In this document: piece after piece, positions 16,948 to 27,224 of the stretch
How positions within the stretch are numbered: position 1 is the first letter of the stretch
How the letters are laid out: every line of letters starts with the position of its first letter
Assembly (NCBI RefSeq): GCF_001999725.1
Contig: NZ_MDDP01000010.1
Span: 1-64,000 of the forward strand
Source: Cellulophaga omnivescoria
GTDB taxonomy: Bacteria > Bacteroidota > Bacteroidia > Flavobacteriales > Flavobacteriaceae
Reading direction: 5' to 3'
DNA: 64,000 nucleotides
Position numbers and translations under genes: made by a program
Notes under the pieces: model-generated
Databases searched by the model: none
Told to the model about the DNA's origin: nothing
What the model saw: only the letters and a program-made list of their open reading frames with translations

Positions 16948-19240
16948 AATTTTACTGTTTTTGTAATTAGTATTGCATCGTTTAAAACAAAAGGCATAGG
17001 TATTTCATTTACAGGTCTTGCGGGTATACTAAAATGTTGGTTGGTTAGCAAATCATTAGAGGCCTCGTAAAAAGTAAGTTCTAAAGGTGCATTTGGCTCC
17101 AAAATTAAACTAATTTCTGTGTAATTGTTATTGCTAATGTAATGTGTTATAAACTTATTTGTTGTATCTAATAAAGAGTAGTCAGGCAATGATACTCCGT
17201 TTGCTGTGGCTTTTGCTAAAGCTACATTATTTTTATAAATATCTAAACGGTTTACATTACGCTGCGGCGTAATACAAATTTTTAAATGTCTTTGGTTATT
17301 TATAAGTGTATCAACTGTTTTTTCAATTTTAGGTACAAGTATATTTTTTATTGGAGCATTAGTAACATATGTAAAGTTAGAGTTGTATTTACTGCTAATT
17401 GTATTGCTAGCCAATTGCTGTGGTTTTGTTTTGTATTGTTTACATATTGTGCCGTCCACTCTGTTAAATAACTGTCATAAGTAGCCCATTTAGCAGTATT
17501 GCTGTTAACGTCTAATACATAAAGTAAACTACTAGGTTTGGCATTATTTTTTGTAAAGTTAGACTTTAAATGTGCCTTTGCAAAACCACCTAAACTTAAC
17601 AATAGACAAAGTAATGCAAGTCTGTTTTTATGTTTGTAAAAGCCAAATATTGGCGTAATAGCAATAAATAAAAGTGTTGTTAAAACAGTACTTGCAACCA
17701 ACATTTTTAAACCAAGACCAACTGGAAACATTTTTACAAAAGGAGCAAATATGGCTAATAGCGGTAAGGTTAAAAAGAATAGTAAAAAAGGATTTGGATT
17801 TTTTTGGTTGCTAACAATCATAAAAGACACTAATAGGGCAAATACAGGTACTATTGTGTAACTGGCGCCTTTTAAAAATGCTGCAGCCATACCAGAAATT
17901 ACAAGCCATATAAATATTGGCGCAACTACTAAATTTGGTGTTTTTAGTTTTTTAAATTTATGGTAAACGTAAAAGCATACAGCCAAAGTCAAAAGAGTAA
18001 ATGTTGCTATGTAGGTGTAGCCGTTGTAGGTAAAGCCGTGTAGAATATCTTTGTATTGTGGGTAAATAATTTTTAAAACGGTATAACTAAAATAGCCAAC
18101 TACGCCCGTAATAAGTAAGGATATAAGTAGCGGAGCAAAGCCAACTATAATTTCTTTGGCATCTAGTTTCTTATTTTTAAAACCTAATATAAGTAGTGTT
18201 ATAAATAGTAGAACAGCAATAGCAAACATTGGCCAAATCCAGCTAAAAGGGTAGGACACTGTTTTAAATACAGGAACGGTAAAGTAAATAGCGTCTTCAT
18301 TGGTTTTTAAGGTTGATAAGTTTGCATCTGCAAAATGTTGTAACAACGGCATTAAGTAGCTTCCTTGGTGTGCCAAAGTATTTTTGTCTAAACGCTCATA
18401 ATTATCTTTCTCTGTATGATAGTCAAAATGATCATCTATAAAAGCAAAATTAAAACCTTGTATATCTGCATCTTCTCTAAAAACAGTTAAATCGGTATCA
18501 TTAGGAAGCATTTTATAAATACTATAAGCCAAAGAATTTGCAACAGGATATTCTGGGTTGGCAGCGGTAAATTCTTCAATTAATCTGCTATTCCCTTGGT
18601 TGGTTTCAATAAGCATATAACTAGGGCCGCCACTACCACGAGCTTCAAAATTTAAAACCAAACCAACATCTTTTGCCCACGGATGTTTATTTACAAAAAG
18701 TTCAGCTCCATTTAAGCCAAGTTCTTCACCATCAGAAAATAAAATTACAATATCGTTTTTTGGGGTTTTATTTTCTTCTAAGTAGGCACGTACGCTTTCT
18801 AAAATAGCAGCTACGCCGCTACCTGCGTCACTAGCGCCTAATGAGGAATGTGGATTGCTATCATAATGCGAAAGCAGCAACAAAGCATTGTTGCTATTTT
18901 CTCCTTTAATTTTTGCTAAAATATTGCTAGCATATGATAAATTTCCCCAATCACCAGCAGTGTAACCTTCTTGTAGTGTAGTTTTTAAACCAAGTTTGTT
19001 TAATTCATTAATTATATAATTTTTTACCTCGGTATGCCCTTTAAAACCTATTGCGTGTGGTTTTTTGCTAATTTCTGCAACGTGTTTTAATGCCCTGTCT
19101 GTAGAGAAAGATGTTTTAGTAGCGCTACTATCTTCCTTATATGTTGGCATTATAGTGCTAAAACTTAGGTAAGTGGCTAGTACTAAAAGTAATAAGATTA
19201 AAACTCTTGCTATTTTGCTCATTTTATTGCGTATTTCCAA
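16944..19240 (-). pseudogene. M28 family zinc aminopeptidase with C-terminal membrane domain, frameshifted
   Basis: The frame from 19240 gives 630 aa. An N-terminal anchor is followed by an intact M28 catalytic domain (LSHYDSNPH, GASDAGSGVAA, SDGEELGLNGAE, DDHFDYHTEKD) and then about eight membrane helices. The frame breaks into out-of-frame sequence near 17420-17440 and stops at 17348. The correct C-terminus continues in another frame from about 17459 to 16944 (TISSKYNSNFTYVTNAP onward), ending in a 4-bp overlap with the SDR gene. One extra base in the T-runs around 17421-17435 would explain it. It may be a recent mutation or a sequencing error, since both halves still look selected. Confidence 0.8.
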
Positions 19241-19342
19241 ATTGATACCTTAAAATTATACAAATTTGGTGCTTTTAATGCAATTTATTTAGATAATTCA
19301 TTAAAAATCACTAAGTTTAAGATTAACCTAAAACCAAATATT

Positions 19343-19807
19343 ATGGGAATAAAAAGCTTTCAAGGAGTGCGGAAGACCATTAAAAAGGAATTTGAAGCAC
19401 CAATTTTAGTAGAGGATTATATGACTAAAAAACTTATTACGTTTAAACCAGACCAGTCTATTTTAGAAGTTATGGAGCTGTTTACCAAGCACAATATTTC
19501 TGGTGGGCCGGTTTTGGATAATAACGGATTTTTGGTAGGTATTATTTCTGAGGCAGATTGTATGAAACAAATCTCGGAGAGTCGCTATTTTAATCAGCCA
19601 ATATTAAACAAAAGTGTAGAAAATTTTATGACCAGAGATGTAGAGTTTATTTCTCCAGACATAAGTATTTTTGACGCTGCAGGTATTTTTGTAAAGCACA
19701 ATAGGCGTAGACTACCTGTGCTTAAAAATGATATTTTAGTAGGGCAAATTAGTAGAAAAGATGTAGTTGTTGCAGCATTAAAGTTAAATGGGCAAAATTA
19801 TAAATAG
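19343..19807 (+). CDS. tandem CBS-domain protein
   Basis: A 154-aa protein made almost wholly of two CBS domains (about residues 24-80 and 90-150), each with the typical MTxxxxxxxPDxSIxEVMELF / ISPDISIFDAAGIF pattern and the closing LVGIISEADCM / LVGQISRKDVV strand. CBS pairs bind adenosyl nucleotides and act as energy sensors. The stand-alone form is common; the partner is unknown. It is monocistronic, with a terminator at 19836. Confidence 0.9.
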   Translation: MGIKSFQGVRKTIKKEFEAPILVEDYMTKKLITFKPDQSILEVMELFTKHNISGGPVLDNNGFLVGIISEADCMKQISESRYFNQPILNKSVENFMTRDVEFISPDISIFDAAGIFVKHNRRRLPVLKNDILVGQISRKDVVVAALKLNGQNYK

Positions 19808-19835
19808 CGTACCTTATGATTTCTATTTTTATATG

Positions 19836-19867
19836 AATGGTTTCTGTCCCCAGAAACCATTTTTTTG
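19836..19867 (+). terminator. rho-independent terminator after the CBS gene
   Basis: AATGGTTTCTG and CAGAAACCATT form a perfect 11-bp stem with a TCCC loop, followed by a run of T. It lies 29 bp past the CBS-protein stop codon. Confidence 0.9.
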
Positions 19868-20070
19868 TTATTTATTCTTTACGTAAACCTCATTTTTAAC
19901 ATAATATTATAAAATACACCTCTTCATTTTAATAATTGTGTTGATATTCTTTCATTTTGTTGTCATTTTATTAGTTTTTTAGAAAAAATTAACAAAATTA
20001 AAAAATGGCACTATGTTTTATTGTCTATTTTGGCATGCAAATTTGTAATTAGGTTTAATTAATATATCTC

Positions 20071-20442
20071 TTGAGATTCTTTAAAAAACATATTGCTATA
20101 TTCTTCTGCTTGCTATTTTTTGTAAGTCAGGTAAGCTATGTTTTTCATACTTATTTAGAACCTCACAATCACAATCATTACACCACATTAGAATCTAAGA
20201 GTGTAGATCATAATTCTTTACTGCTAGAGAATACTGAATTTACTACAGCTATATATGACTGTTTGCTTTATCATCAGTTTAAGTTATCTAAAATTGTTGT
20301 AGCTTATGAAAATAAGCTTCAAATTAAAAAGGAAACATCAACGCATTATTTAAAAACAGCATATGTAGAGCCATATACATTTTTCTATTTTTTAAGTAAC
20401 AGTCCGCTCAGGGCACCACCTTCTACAAGCTTAATAGCGTAA
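20071..20442 (+). CDS. small exported histidine-containing protein, TTG start
   Basis: A 123-aa protein read from TTG at 20071 (no ATG gives a full signal). Residues 1-25 form a signal peptide or single anchor (HIAIFFCLLFFVSQVSYV). A His-rich motif, EPHNHNHY, follows, and the protein ends in LRAPPSTSLIA. Small proteins ending in a (R/G)xPP-type motif sit next to metal or TonB-linked uptake genes in flavobacteria, as far as I recall; here an ABC exporter follows 188 bp downstream. Metal binding is a guess from the histidines. Confidence 0.55.
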   Translation: MRFFKKHIAIFFCLLFFVSQVSYVFHTYLEPHNHNHYTTLESKSVDHNSLLLENTEFTTAIYDCLLYHQFKLSKIVVAYENKLQIKKETSTHYLKTAYVEPYTFFYFLSNSPLRAPPSTSLIA

Positions 20443-20629
20443 TTTTTCACAAAAAATAATACAGTGTTGTAAACAAATAATACCAATTTAATTTGTTGGT
20501 ATGTTGTTTTGTATAAGTATGTTATGTGTTGTTGTATACAAACACACTATAGCATATTAACGGCTATTATTTATTGTATGTTTTTATAAAAACAGTATTA
20601 AAATATATAAAATCACAACAAGATAAAAA

Positions 20630-21346
20630 ATGATAAAAACAACTAATTTAACCAAGAAATATGGCGATTTTACCGCTTTAGATAATTTAAATGTTGAAAT
20701 TAAAGAAGGAGAAATATTATGCTTACTTGGTGCTAACGGAGCAGGAAAATCTACCACTATTAATTTGCTGCTAAATTTTATAGCGCCTACATCTGGTAAC
20801 GCCTATATTAATGGTTTAGACGTGGTAAAAAACCCAAAAAAAACGAAGCCATACTTAACGTATATTCCAGAAAATTTAATGCTTTATCCTACTTTAACAG
20901 CTATAGAAAATTTAGATTATTTTTTGGGTATAGGTGGTAAAAGTTTTTCAAAAGCAGAGCTAAAAACCTTTTTAGAGGAAGCAGGTTTGCAACAAGAAGC
21001 TTTTAATAAGCGTGTACAGTTTTTCTCTAAAGGAATGAGGCAAAAAGTAGGCATTGCATTAGCAATTGCAAAAGGAGCCAAAGTATTGTTGTTAGATGAA
21101 CCAACCTCTGGTTTAGATCCTAAATCTAGTAACGAGTTTGGAGAATTATTAAAGCGTATGAAAAACGCCAAAGTAGCCATACTTATGGCTACACATGATA
21201 TTTTTAGAGCCAAGGAAATAGGTACGCATATTGGTATTATGAAACAAGGCGTTTTAAAGCATTATTTTAGGAATGATGAAATTACACTGCAAAATTTAGA
21301 AAAAGTGTATTTAGAGACTATGACCTTAAATAACACTGCTGTATGA
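20630..21346 (+). CDS. ABC exporter ATP-binding protein
   Basis: A 238-aa ATPase with Walker A GANGAGKST, signature FSKGMRQKVG, Walker B LLLDEPTSGLDP and switch His in ATHDIF, of the ABC-2 type export family (NosF/CcmA-like). Its stop overlaps the start of the first permease by 4 bp (ATGA), so the three genes 20630-24178 form one operon. The substrate is unknown. Confidence 0.92.
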   Translation: MIKTTNLTKKYGDFTALDNLNVEIKEGEILCLLGANGAGKSTTINLLLNFIAPTSGNAYINGLDVVKNPKKTKPYLTYIPENLMLYPTLTAIENLDYFLGIGGKSFSKAELKTFLEEAGLQQEAFNKRVQFFSKGMRQKVGIALAIAKGAKVLLLDEPTSGLDPKSSNEFGELLKRMKNAKVAILMATHDIFRAKEIGTHIGIMKQGVLKHYFRNDEITLQNLEKVYLETMTLNNTAV

Positions 21347-22746
21347 TACGCTACATTGTAAAAAAAGAAATAAAAGAAATTTTTAGAGACGGACGCTTTA
21401 AAATTTCTGCTCTAATAGTATTTGTATTGGCCGTTGTAGCCTTTTTTGTGACATTTAAACAGTATAAAAATACGGCAGCACAGTATAATGAAGCTAAGGC
21501 TAATGAACGTAAAGTTTGGGAGTCTCAAGGAGCCAAAAATCCGCATTCTGCTGCACACTACGGAAATTATGTTTTTAAGCCTAAATCTCCATTGTCTTTA
21601 ATAGATCAAGGTGTAGATAAATATACAGGTATTTCTGTTTTTTTAGAAGCTCATAATAGAAATGAAGCTGCTTTTAGTGATGCTGCAGACCAAACAGCAC
21701 TGTCTAGGTTTGGAGCTTTAACACCAGATTTTATTTTGCTATACATTATCCCTTTAATTATCATTTTAATTGGGTATAATATTTTTTCAAAAGAGATTGA
21801 AGGAAGTACCTTTTTTATACTAAAAAGTCAAGGTGTTGTTGGTTGGAAATTGTTTATTGGTAAATGGCTTGCTGCCTTAATACCTACATTGGTAATTGCA
21901 ACGGTATTATTTGTTGTAGCAGCTGTAGCACTAACAAGTTTAAATGACTTTGGTTTATTTGAGTGGAAAGAGATTTTGGCCTTGTATTTTGTATATGTGT
22001 TGTACTACTTAATATTTACAAACGTGGTATTGTTTATATCATCTAAAGTAAAAAAATCTGGTATTGCACTTGTAATTAATTTGGTGTTTTGGGTTTTAGC
22101 TTGTTTTGTGGCACCTAAAGTAGCTAGTAATTTGGCAGATGCTAAATATCCTTATCCATCTCATCAAGAGTTTAATGAGCAAATTGCTAACGAGAGCAAG
22201 CAAGGTTTAGACGGACATAACCCTTGGAATGAAGAATCTCAAAAACTGCGAGAGCAAACTTTAAAAGAATATAAAGTAGATAGTGTACATAAATTGCCTT
22301 TTAACTTTAATGCGTTTTTAATGCAGAAGAGCGAAGAGTACCAAGCTCAAGTATATGCTAAACATTATGGTCTTTTAAAGGAAAAAGCTAAAAAGCAAGG
22401 TGGAGTGTACAAGTCATTATCTACAATTTCTCCATTTTTACCAACTCGTTTTTTATCTATGGCAATTGCCAATACAGATTATGAGTCTCACTGGGCTTTT
22501 ACAGAAGCAGCAGAAGAATATAGAGTAGGTGTACAGCGATTTTTAAATGGCACTACAGAGAAAAATGCTAAATATAACGAACGTTACGTAGCACCAGCAG
22601 ACACATGGAGTAAGTTAGAAGAGTTTAATTATGAGAGTCCAACTTTTTCTGAAGTTTACAGACAAAATACAAGCGTGTTTTCTGTGCTTATAATTTGGTT
22701 TGTATTTACTGCTGCACTATTGTTTTTCACCAATAAAAAATATTAA
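21343..22746 (+). CDS. ABC-2 type permease with large periplasmic domain (DUF3526-like)
   Basis: A 467-aa membrane protein. One helix near residues 20-38 is followed by a first soluble loop, four or five clustered helices (about 130-270), a second soluble segment of about 170 residues and a last helix at the C-terminus. This is the layout of DUF3526-type ABC-2 permeases. It pairs with the paralogous permease that starts one base after its stop codon. Confidence 0.82.
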   Translation: MIRYIVKKEIKEIFRDGRFKISALIVFVLAVVAFFVTFKQYKNTAAQYNEAKANERKVWESQGAKNPHSAAHYGNYVFKPKSPLSLIDQGVDKYTGISVFLEAHNRNEAAFSDAADQTALSRFGALTPDFILLYIIPLIIILIGYNIFSKEIEGSTFFILKSQGVVGWKLFIGKWLAALIPTLVIATVLFVVAAVALTSLNDFGLFEWKEILALYFVYVLYYLIFTNVVLFISSKVKKSGIALVINLVFWVLACFVAPKVASNLADAKYPYPSHQEFNEQIANESKQGLDGHNPWNEESQKLREQTLKEYKVDSVHKLPFNFNAFLMQKSEEYQAQVYAKHYGLLKEKAKKQGGVYKSLSTISPFLPTRFLSMAIANTDYESHWAFTEAAEEYRVGVQRFLNGTTEKNAKYNERYVAPADTWSKLEEFNYESPTFSEVYRQNTSVFSVLIIWFVFTAALLFFTNKKY

Positions 22747-22747
22747 A

Positions 22748-24178
22748 ATGTTTAGATATAATTTTAAATATGAATTAAAGTCGTTGCTACGTAGCAGATG
22801 GCTTTTACTGTTATCATTACTACTTTTAATTGTAGTTTTATTTGCAGGTTACAATGGAAAAGAAAAAGTTAAAGAGCGCACACAGGAACTAAAAAATGTT
22901 GTGCTAGAGTCAAATACTAACGACGCTGCAATGGCATTGGTGTTAGACTCTATAGAAAGTGGTCTGCAGGTAAGTGTTAACCCAAGGAGAATGCCTAATG
23001 CTCCAATGAATGTAGCTTATAACTATCCTAGGGTTGCAGCAATTCCTGTAGCACCCTTAACATTTATTTCTACAGGGCAGAGCGATCTTTTTACGCATTT
23101 TATTAAACCTAGTGCGTATGGAGATAGTTTTAGTTTAGATTACTCTGAGCTTGCAAATCCAATACAATTACTTTTTGGTTCTTTTGATTTGTCTTTTGTA
23201 ATTATTTATATATTGCCGTTAATAATTATTGCGTTTAGTTATAATATATTATCTGAAGAAAAAGAATATGGCTCTTTAAAATTATTGGCATCTCAGCCAA
23301 TATCTATTTACCAATGGATAGTACAAAAAACAGCGCTTAGATTTTTTTGGTTAACCTTAATAACTCTTGCTGTTATTACAATTACGTTATTGTTTTTTGG
23401 GTTTGACTTTAAAACTAATTTCTCAGCATTTTTACAGCTAATAAGTTTAGTGTGTGCTTATATACTTTTTTGGTTTACTATTGTTTTATTAGTTAATCTA
23501 GTGGTTAATAATTCGGCTAAAAATGCAGTAAGTTTATTAGCAATTTGGGTTTTTGTAATTTTAATTATTCCGGCGGTAGTTGGGCAATTGGCAAACTCTT
23601 TTTACCCAATACCATCTAGAACTAAAATGATTACTGAGGTTAGAGAGTTAAAAGAAGAATTATCTAGCAAACAAGATAAAATATTGGATAATTTTTTAAG
23701 AGATCATCCTGAGTATGCATCTAAAGACGGGAATAGTAATTATTCTTTTTGGCATAAATATATAGCATCTCAAGAGTTGGTAGAAGAGGAGTTAAAGCCT
23801 TTAATTAGCTCTTATGAAGATCAGCTAACAAAACAGCAAAATTGGGTAAGATTGTGGCAATATAGTTCCCCTGCCATACTTATGCAGCAAAGCTTTAATA
23901 ATTTGGCGCATACCTCTACAACTCATTACCAGAGTTATAGAAATCAGGTTGCTTTGTTTTCTAAAGAATGGCGTAACTTTTTTAAGCCTATGTTGTATGG
24001 TAATAAGAATTTTACAACTAACGATTATAAAAAACTTCCTAGTTTTACATACGAGCCACCAATAAATAGTTCGGTTTTATTAAAAGTAGTTGTATTACTT
24101 ATTTTTTCAGTGATATTTATTTTTATAGGTAAGCAAGTGTTTGTTAAAAAGATTAAAAAAGGAACTATAATTTCTTAA
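22748..24178 (+). CDS. second ABC-2 type permease (DUF3526-like)
   Basis: A 476-aa paralogue of the preceding gene with the same order: N-terminal helix (WLLLLSLLLLIVVLFAGY), periplasmic loop, helix cluster, loop and C-terminal helix. The ATG at 22748 is preferred because it follows the upstream stop directly and starts MFRYNFKYELKSLLRSRW. An upstream in-frame ATG at 22700 would overlap the first permease. The two permeases probably form a heterodimer with the ATPase. A terminator follows at 24206. Confidence 0.82.
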   Translation: MFRYNFKYELKSLLRSRWLLLLSLLLLIVVLFAGYNGKEKVKERTQELKNVVLESNTNDAAMALVLDSIESGLQVSVNPRRMPNAPMNVAYNYPRVAAIPVAPLTFISTGQSDLFTHFIKPSAYGDSFSLDYSELANPIQLLFGSFDLSFVIIYILPLIIIAFSYNILSEEKEYGSLKLLASQPISIYQWIVQKTALRFFWLTLITLAVITITLLFFGFDFKTNFSAFLQLISLVCAYILFWFTIVLLVNLVVNNSAKNAVSLLAIWVFVILIIPAVVGQLANSFYPIPSRTKMITEVRELKEELSSKQDKILDNFLRDHPEYASKDGNSNYSFWHKYIASQELVEEELKPLISSYEDQLTKQQNWVRLWQYSSPAILMQQSFNNLAHTSTTHYQSYRNQVALFSKEWRNFFKPMLYGNKNFTTNDYKKLPSFTYEPPINSSVLLKVVVLLIFSVIFIFIGKQVFVKKIKKGTIIS

Positions 24179-24205
24179 CAACTTAAACGTAAGTTTTAGT
24201 ACTAT

Positions 24206-24243
24206 AAATAGGTGTGTGTTTTGTAACGCACGCCTATTTTTTT
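24206..24243 (+). terminator. rho-independent terminator after the ABC operon
   Basis: AAATAGGTGTGTG pairs with CGCACGCCTATTT (two G-U pairs in RNA), followed by seven T residues, 28 bp past the last permease. Confidence 0.85.
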
Positions 24244-24382
24244 ACTTTAATATTATAACTTGTTGGTAACTAAATAACACAGGTCTTTTGGTGTAGGTGT
24301 AAAAAGAAAGAAATAAGTTAAAATTATATTTTTGTTAAGTTTGCATCTTACAACACTAAAGAAGCGTTTTACCTTACAGAGA

Positions 24383-26236
24383 ATGAAAAATAACAAACAG
24401 TTTTACAAACAATTATTCATTGCCTTTTTATTTAACTTAATTATTGTTTTTATAATTGCAGGAACATATTTAAAATATGTAGAAATTGCAGATTATTTTG
24501 TTTCAAAAGTATATGTTGTACTATCTACTGTTAGTCATTTTATTCTATTAACAACTCCTGTGTTTTTGTTAAGTGCATTGGTCTTTTTTATTACAAAGAA
24601 AAAGATACTAACCAAATGTTTTTTTGTGCTGTTGTCTACTTTATTCTTATTAGGTTTAAAGTTAGATAGTATTGTTTTTAGTCAGTTTAGATATCATTTA
24701 TCTCCCTTTGTTTTTAGGTTGGTTTTTGGAAAAAAAGCTACAGATATATTTGAGTTTTCACACACCACTTTTTTTAGTGTTATTCTAGCTGTATTGGCCT
24801 TAATAGGGATTCAGTTTTTATTTTTGTTTTTAGGAAAGCTAATTGTGAATAAAGAATTTAATTTAAGGATTAAGCTTATGTGCGTGGTGTTTTTTACATC
24901 ACTTGTTTGTACACATTTGGTGTATATGTGGGCAGATGCTAGTTACTATAGGCCGGTAACTCAAATTGCTAGTGTGTACCCTCTTTTTCACCCTTTAACT
25001 GCAAAACGTTTTTTAGCAAAAATTAATGTGGTAGATCCAAAAAAGGCTATTAAAAACAGAGATTTATATAATATTACAACAAGCAATTCTATTGTATATC
25101 CTTTACATAAAATAGAATCTGTTGCTCCTGGAGTTAAAAAGAATATACTTTTTATAACCTTAGACTCTTGGCGTTTTGACTGTATGGATAGTATTGTTAG
25201 TCCAAATATGTACAATTTATCTAAAAAGTCGCAGGTATTTCAAAAGCACTTTAGTGGGTCTAATGGTACAGATGGTGGTATTTTTTCTCTGTTTTATGGC
25301 TTTACAGGCTTGTATTGGGAACAATTTACCAAGTTAGAGCGCTCTCCTGTTTTTATAGATGAGTTTTTAAAGCAAGGTTATGATATTGGAATTTACGGTA
25401 GTGCCAACGTGCAAAACCCTCCTTTTGATAAAAATGTTTTTAGTGCTGTTCCTAATTTAAGATTGTCTTCTAACGGTGACTCACCATCTGCAAGAGATGC
25501 CGAAATAACTGAAGAATGGATTGCTAATTTGGATAAAAAAGATGGAGAAACTCCTTTCTTTGATTTTCTGTTTTATGATGCTGCTCACGGGTATGATTAC
25601 CCTAAAGATTATGATATTAAATTTAAGCCATCATCTAAAGAAGTAAACTATTTAGGCTTAGACTCTAATGATACAGAAAAATATACAATGTTTTTTAATA
25701 GGTATAAAAACGCAGTGTATTATATAGATGATTTGGTGGGTGATGTACTAAAAGCATTAGAAGAAAAAAACTTGTTGGAGTCTACTATTATAGTGGTTAC
25801 AGGTGATCACGGACAAGAATTAGATGATAACAAAAAAGGATACTGGTCTCACGGAGGTAACTTTACCAAATATCAAATACAAGTGCCTACGTTTATTTTT
25901 GATGCTTCTAAAGCAGCAAAAGAATACAAAACAACTTCGTTACATTATGACATTGTACCTACATTAATGAAAAATTATATGGGTGTAAAAAATCCTATTG
26001 GTGATTATAGTATGGGTCAAGATTTGTATAATTTAAGCCAGAGAGATTGGTTTGTAAGTGGCTACAATAATAATTACGCTATTATTGAAAAAGACAGAAT
26101 TACAAAAGTGTATTCTACAGGTTTGTTTGATATTACAGATCTAAAACTAAACAAACTTATGGATGCAGAATTGCATTATGATGTTATAAAAGAAGCGCTA
26201 GAACAAATTAATATGTTTTATGAGAAAAAGGAATAA
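24383..26236 (+). CDS. YejM-like inner-membrane sulfatase-fold protein (DUF3413 type)
   Basis: A 617-aa protein with five N-terminal membrane helices (about residues 12-200) and a C-terminal alkaline-phosphatase/sulfatase domain. Metal and nucleophile residues are visible in ITLDSWRFDCMD, FSGSNGTDGGIFSLFYG (the Thr as in YejM) and VTGDHGQELDD, plus WSHGGNFTKYQ. YejM/PbgA of enterics sits in the inner membrane and senses lipid A to control LpxC; LtaS-type transferases share the fold. The ATG at 24383 is chosen because the upstream extension is not membrane-like. The exact role here is inferred. Confidence 0.8.
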   Translation: MKNNKQFYKQLFIAFLFNLIIVFIIAGTYLKYVEIADYFVSKVYVVLSTVSHFILLTTPVFLLSALVFFITKKKILTKCFFVLLSTLFLLGLKLDSIVFSQFRYHLSPFVFRLVFGKKATDIFEFSHTTFFSVILAVLALIGIQFLFLFLGKLIVNKEFNLRIKLMCVVFFTSLVCTHLVYMWADASYYRPVTQIASVYPLFHPLTAKRFLAKINVVDPKKAIKNRDLYNITTSNSIVYPLHKIESVAPGVKKNILFITLDSWRFDCMDSIVSPNMYNLSKKSQVFQKHFSGSNGTDGGIFSLFYGFTGLYWEQFTKLERSPVFIDEFLKQGYDIGIYGSANVQNPPFDKNVFSAVPNLRLSSNGDSPSARDAEITEEWIANLDKKDGETPFFDFLFYDAAHGYDYPKDYDIKFKPSSKEVNYLGLDSNDTEKYTMFFNRYKNAVYYIDDLVGDVLKALEEKNLLESTIIVVTGDHGQELDDNKKGYWSHGGNFTKYQIQVPTFIFDASKAAKEYKTTSLHYDIVPTLMKNYMGVKNPIGDYSMGQDLYNLSQRDWFVSGYNNNYAIIEKDRITKVYSTGLFDITDLKLNKLMDAELHYDVIKEALEQINMFYEKKE

Positions 26237-26238
26237 AA

Positions 26239-26589
26239 CTACTCGCGTTTAACAATCATATAAAAATCATTATCTAAGGGTAAATAACCAAGATCATACA
26301 CAAAAAAATAGGTAGTTCCTTTTTTGGTGGTATAGGTGTTGGTAATAAACTCAAAGTCAAAACCTTTGTCTATAAGCCTTGTACGTGTAGTTTTAGTTTT
26401 GCCTTCTGTAAGTGTAAAACTATCTAAAATACGGTAGTTTTTACGCAGCCTATTGTTTATGTTTCTAATTAGGTTTTTACTGTCTTTATTTATTTTGTTG
26501 TTGTAAGCATTACGGCAATAGTCTTCACAGAATTTTTTATCTGCTCTACCAACAAGTTTTTTTCCGCATTCTAAGCAATTAGTCTCCAA
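26239..26589 (-). CDS. zinc-ribbon-type protein, paralogue of the gene at 1195
   Basis: A 116-aa protein with Cys5, Cys8, Cys21 and Cys25 (CLEC...FCEDYC) followed by RNAYNNKINKDSKNLIRNIN and the C-terminal TYFFVYDLGYLPL block. It is the closer of the two window copies to the usual flavobacterial family form. It converges with the YejM-like gene (2-bp gap) and lies at the left end of the accessory minus-strand block. Function unknown. Confidence 0.75.
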   Translation of the reverse strand: METNCLECGKKLVGRADKKFCEDYCRNAYNNKINKDSKNLIRNINNRLRKNYRILDSFTLTEGKTKTTRTRLIDKGFDFEFITNTYTTKKGTTYFFVYDLGYLPLDNDFYMIVKRE

Positions 26590-26654
26590 ATTTATAAGTA
26601 ACTTTTTAATGGTTTTATGTTTAACAAGTTACAAATAAAACTGTTATGTGAAAT

Positions 26655-27224
26655 TTAGCTAACACTAATTTTATATTTTGTGAGTAAGCCAAACAAACTA
26701 TCTTTAGAAAATTTAGCTCCTTTTATGGCATTATTTTCTGGGTCTATAACAAAGTTATAAGCCGTTGTAAAGTCTGTTTTATGTAAAACAGTAGTATTAA
26801 AAGCTGTATTTTTTAAATTACAATTGCTAAAAATGGCCTCATTTAATGTTGCTTTAGAAAAATCTGCCTGTTCTAAATTACAGTTATTAAAAAGTGTTTT
26901 TTTTATTATTAACTTGTAAAACGATGCCAGCTGTAAATTACAATCATTAAAAGTAAAAGACAATAAAAACGGATTACAGCTAGTAAACTGTACACCTAGC
27001 AACTTGCAATTGTTAAATGTAGCGTTGTTAAAAGAAGTGTTTTTAGTTTTTGCGTTGGTAAAGTTACACTCTATAAATGTGCATTCTATAAAATTATTAT
27101 CAGACAAGTATGCTTCTGTAAAATTACACTCTACAAAAGTACAGTTATCATACTCTGCAAGAGCCAACCTGTTTGTTTTATAGTCTTCTTTGGTAAACGT
27201 TTTGTCTAAAACAAGGGCATTCAT
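26655..27224 (-). CDS. pentapeptide-repeat protein
   Basis: A 189-aa protein built of A(D/N)Lxx-like pentapeptide repeats in the Cys/Asn/Phe-rich form (NCTFVECNFTEAYLSDNNFI; FNNCNLEQADFSKATLNEAI), which fold into a right-handed square beta-helix. Some members mimic DNA and protect gyrase, but most are of unknown role. Its start overlaps the stop of the membrane-protein gene at 27221 by 4 bp, so the two form an operon. Confidence 0.85.
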   Translation of the reverse strand: MNALVLDKTFTKEDYKTNRLALAEYDNCTFVECNFTEAYLSDNNFIECTFIECNFTNAKTKNTSFNNATFNNCKLLGVQFTSCNPFLLSFTFNDCNLQLASFYKLIIKKTLFNNCNLEQADFSKATLNEAIFSNCNLKNTAFNTTVLHKTDFTTAYNFVIDPENNAIKGAKFSKDSLFGLLTKYKISVS

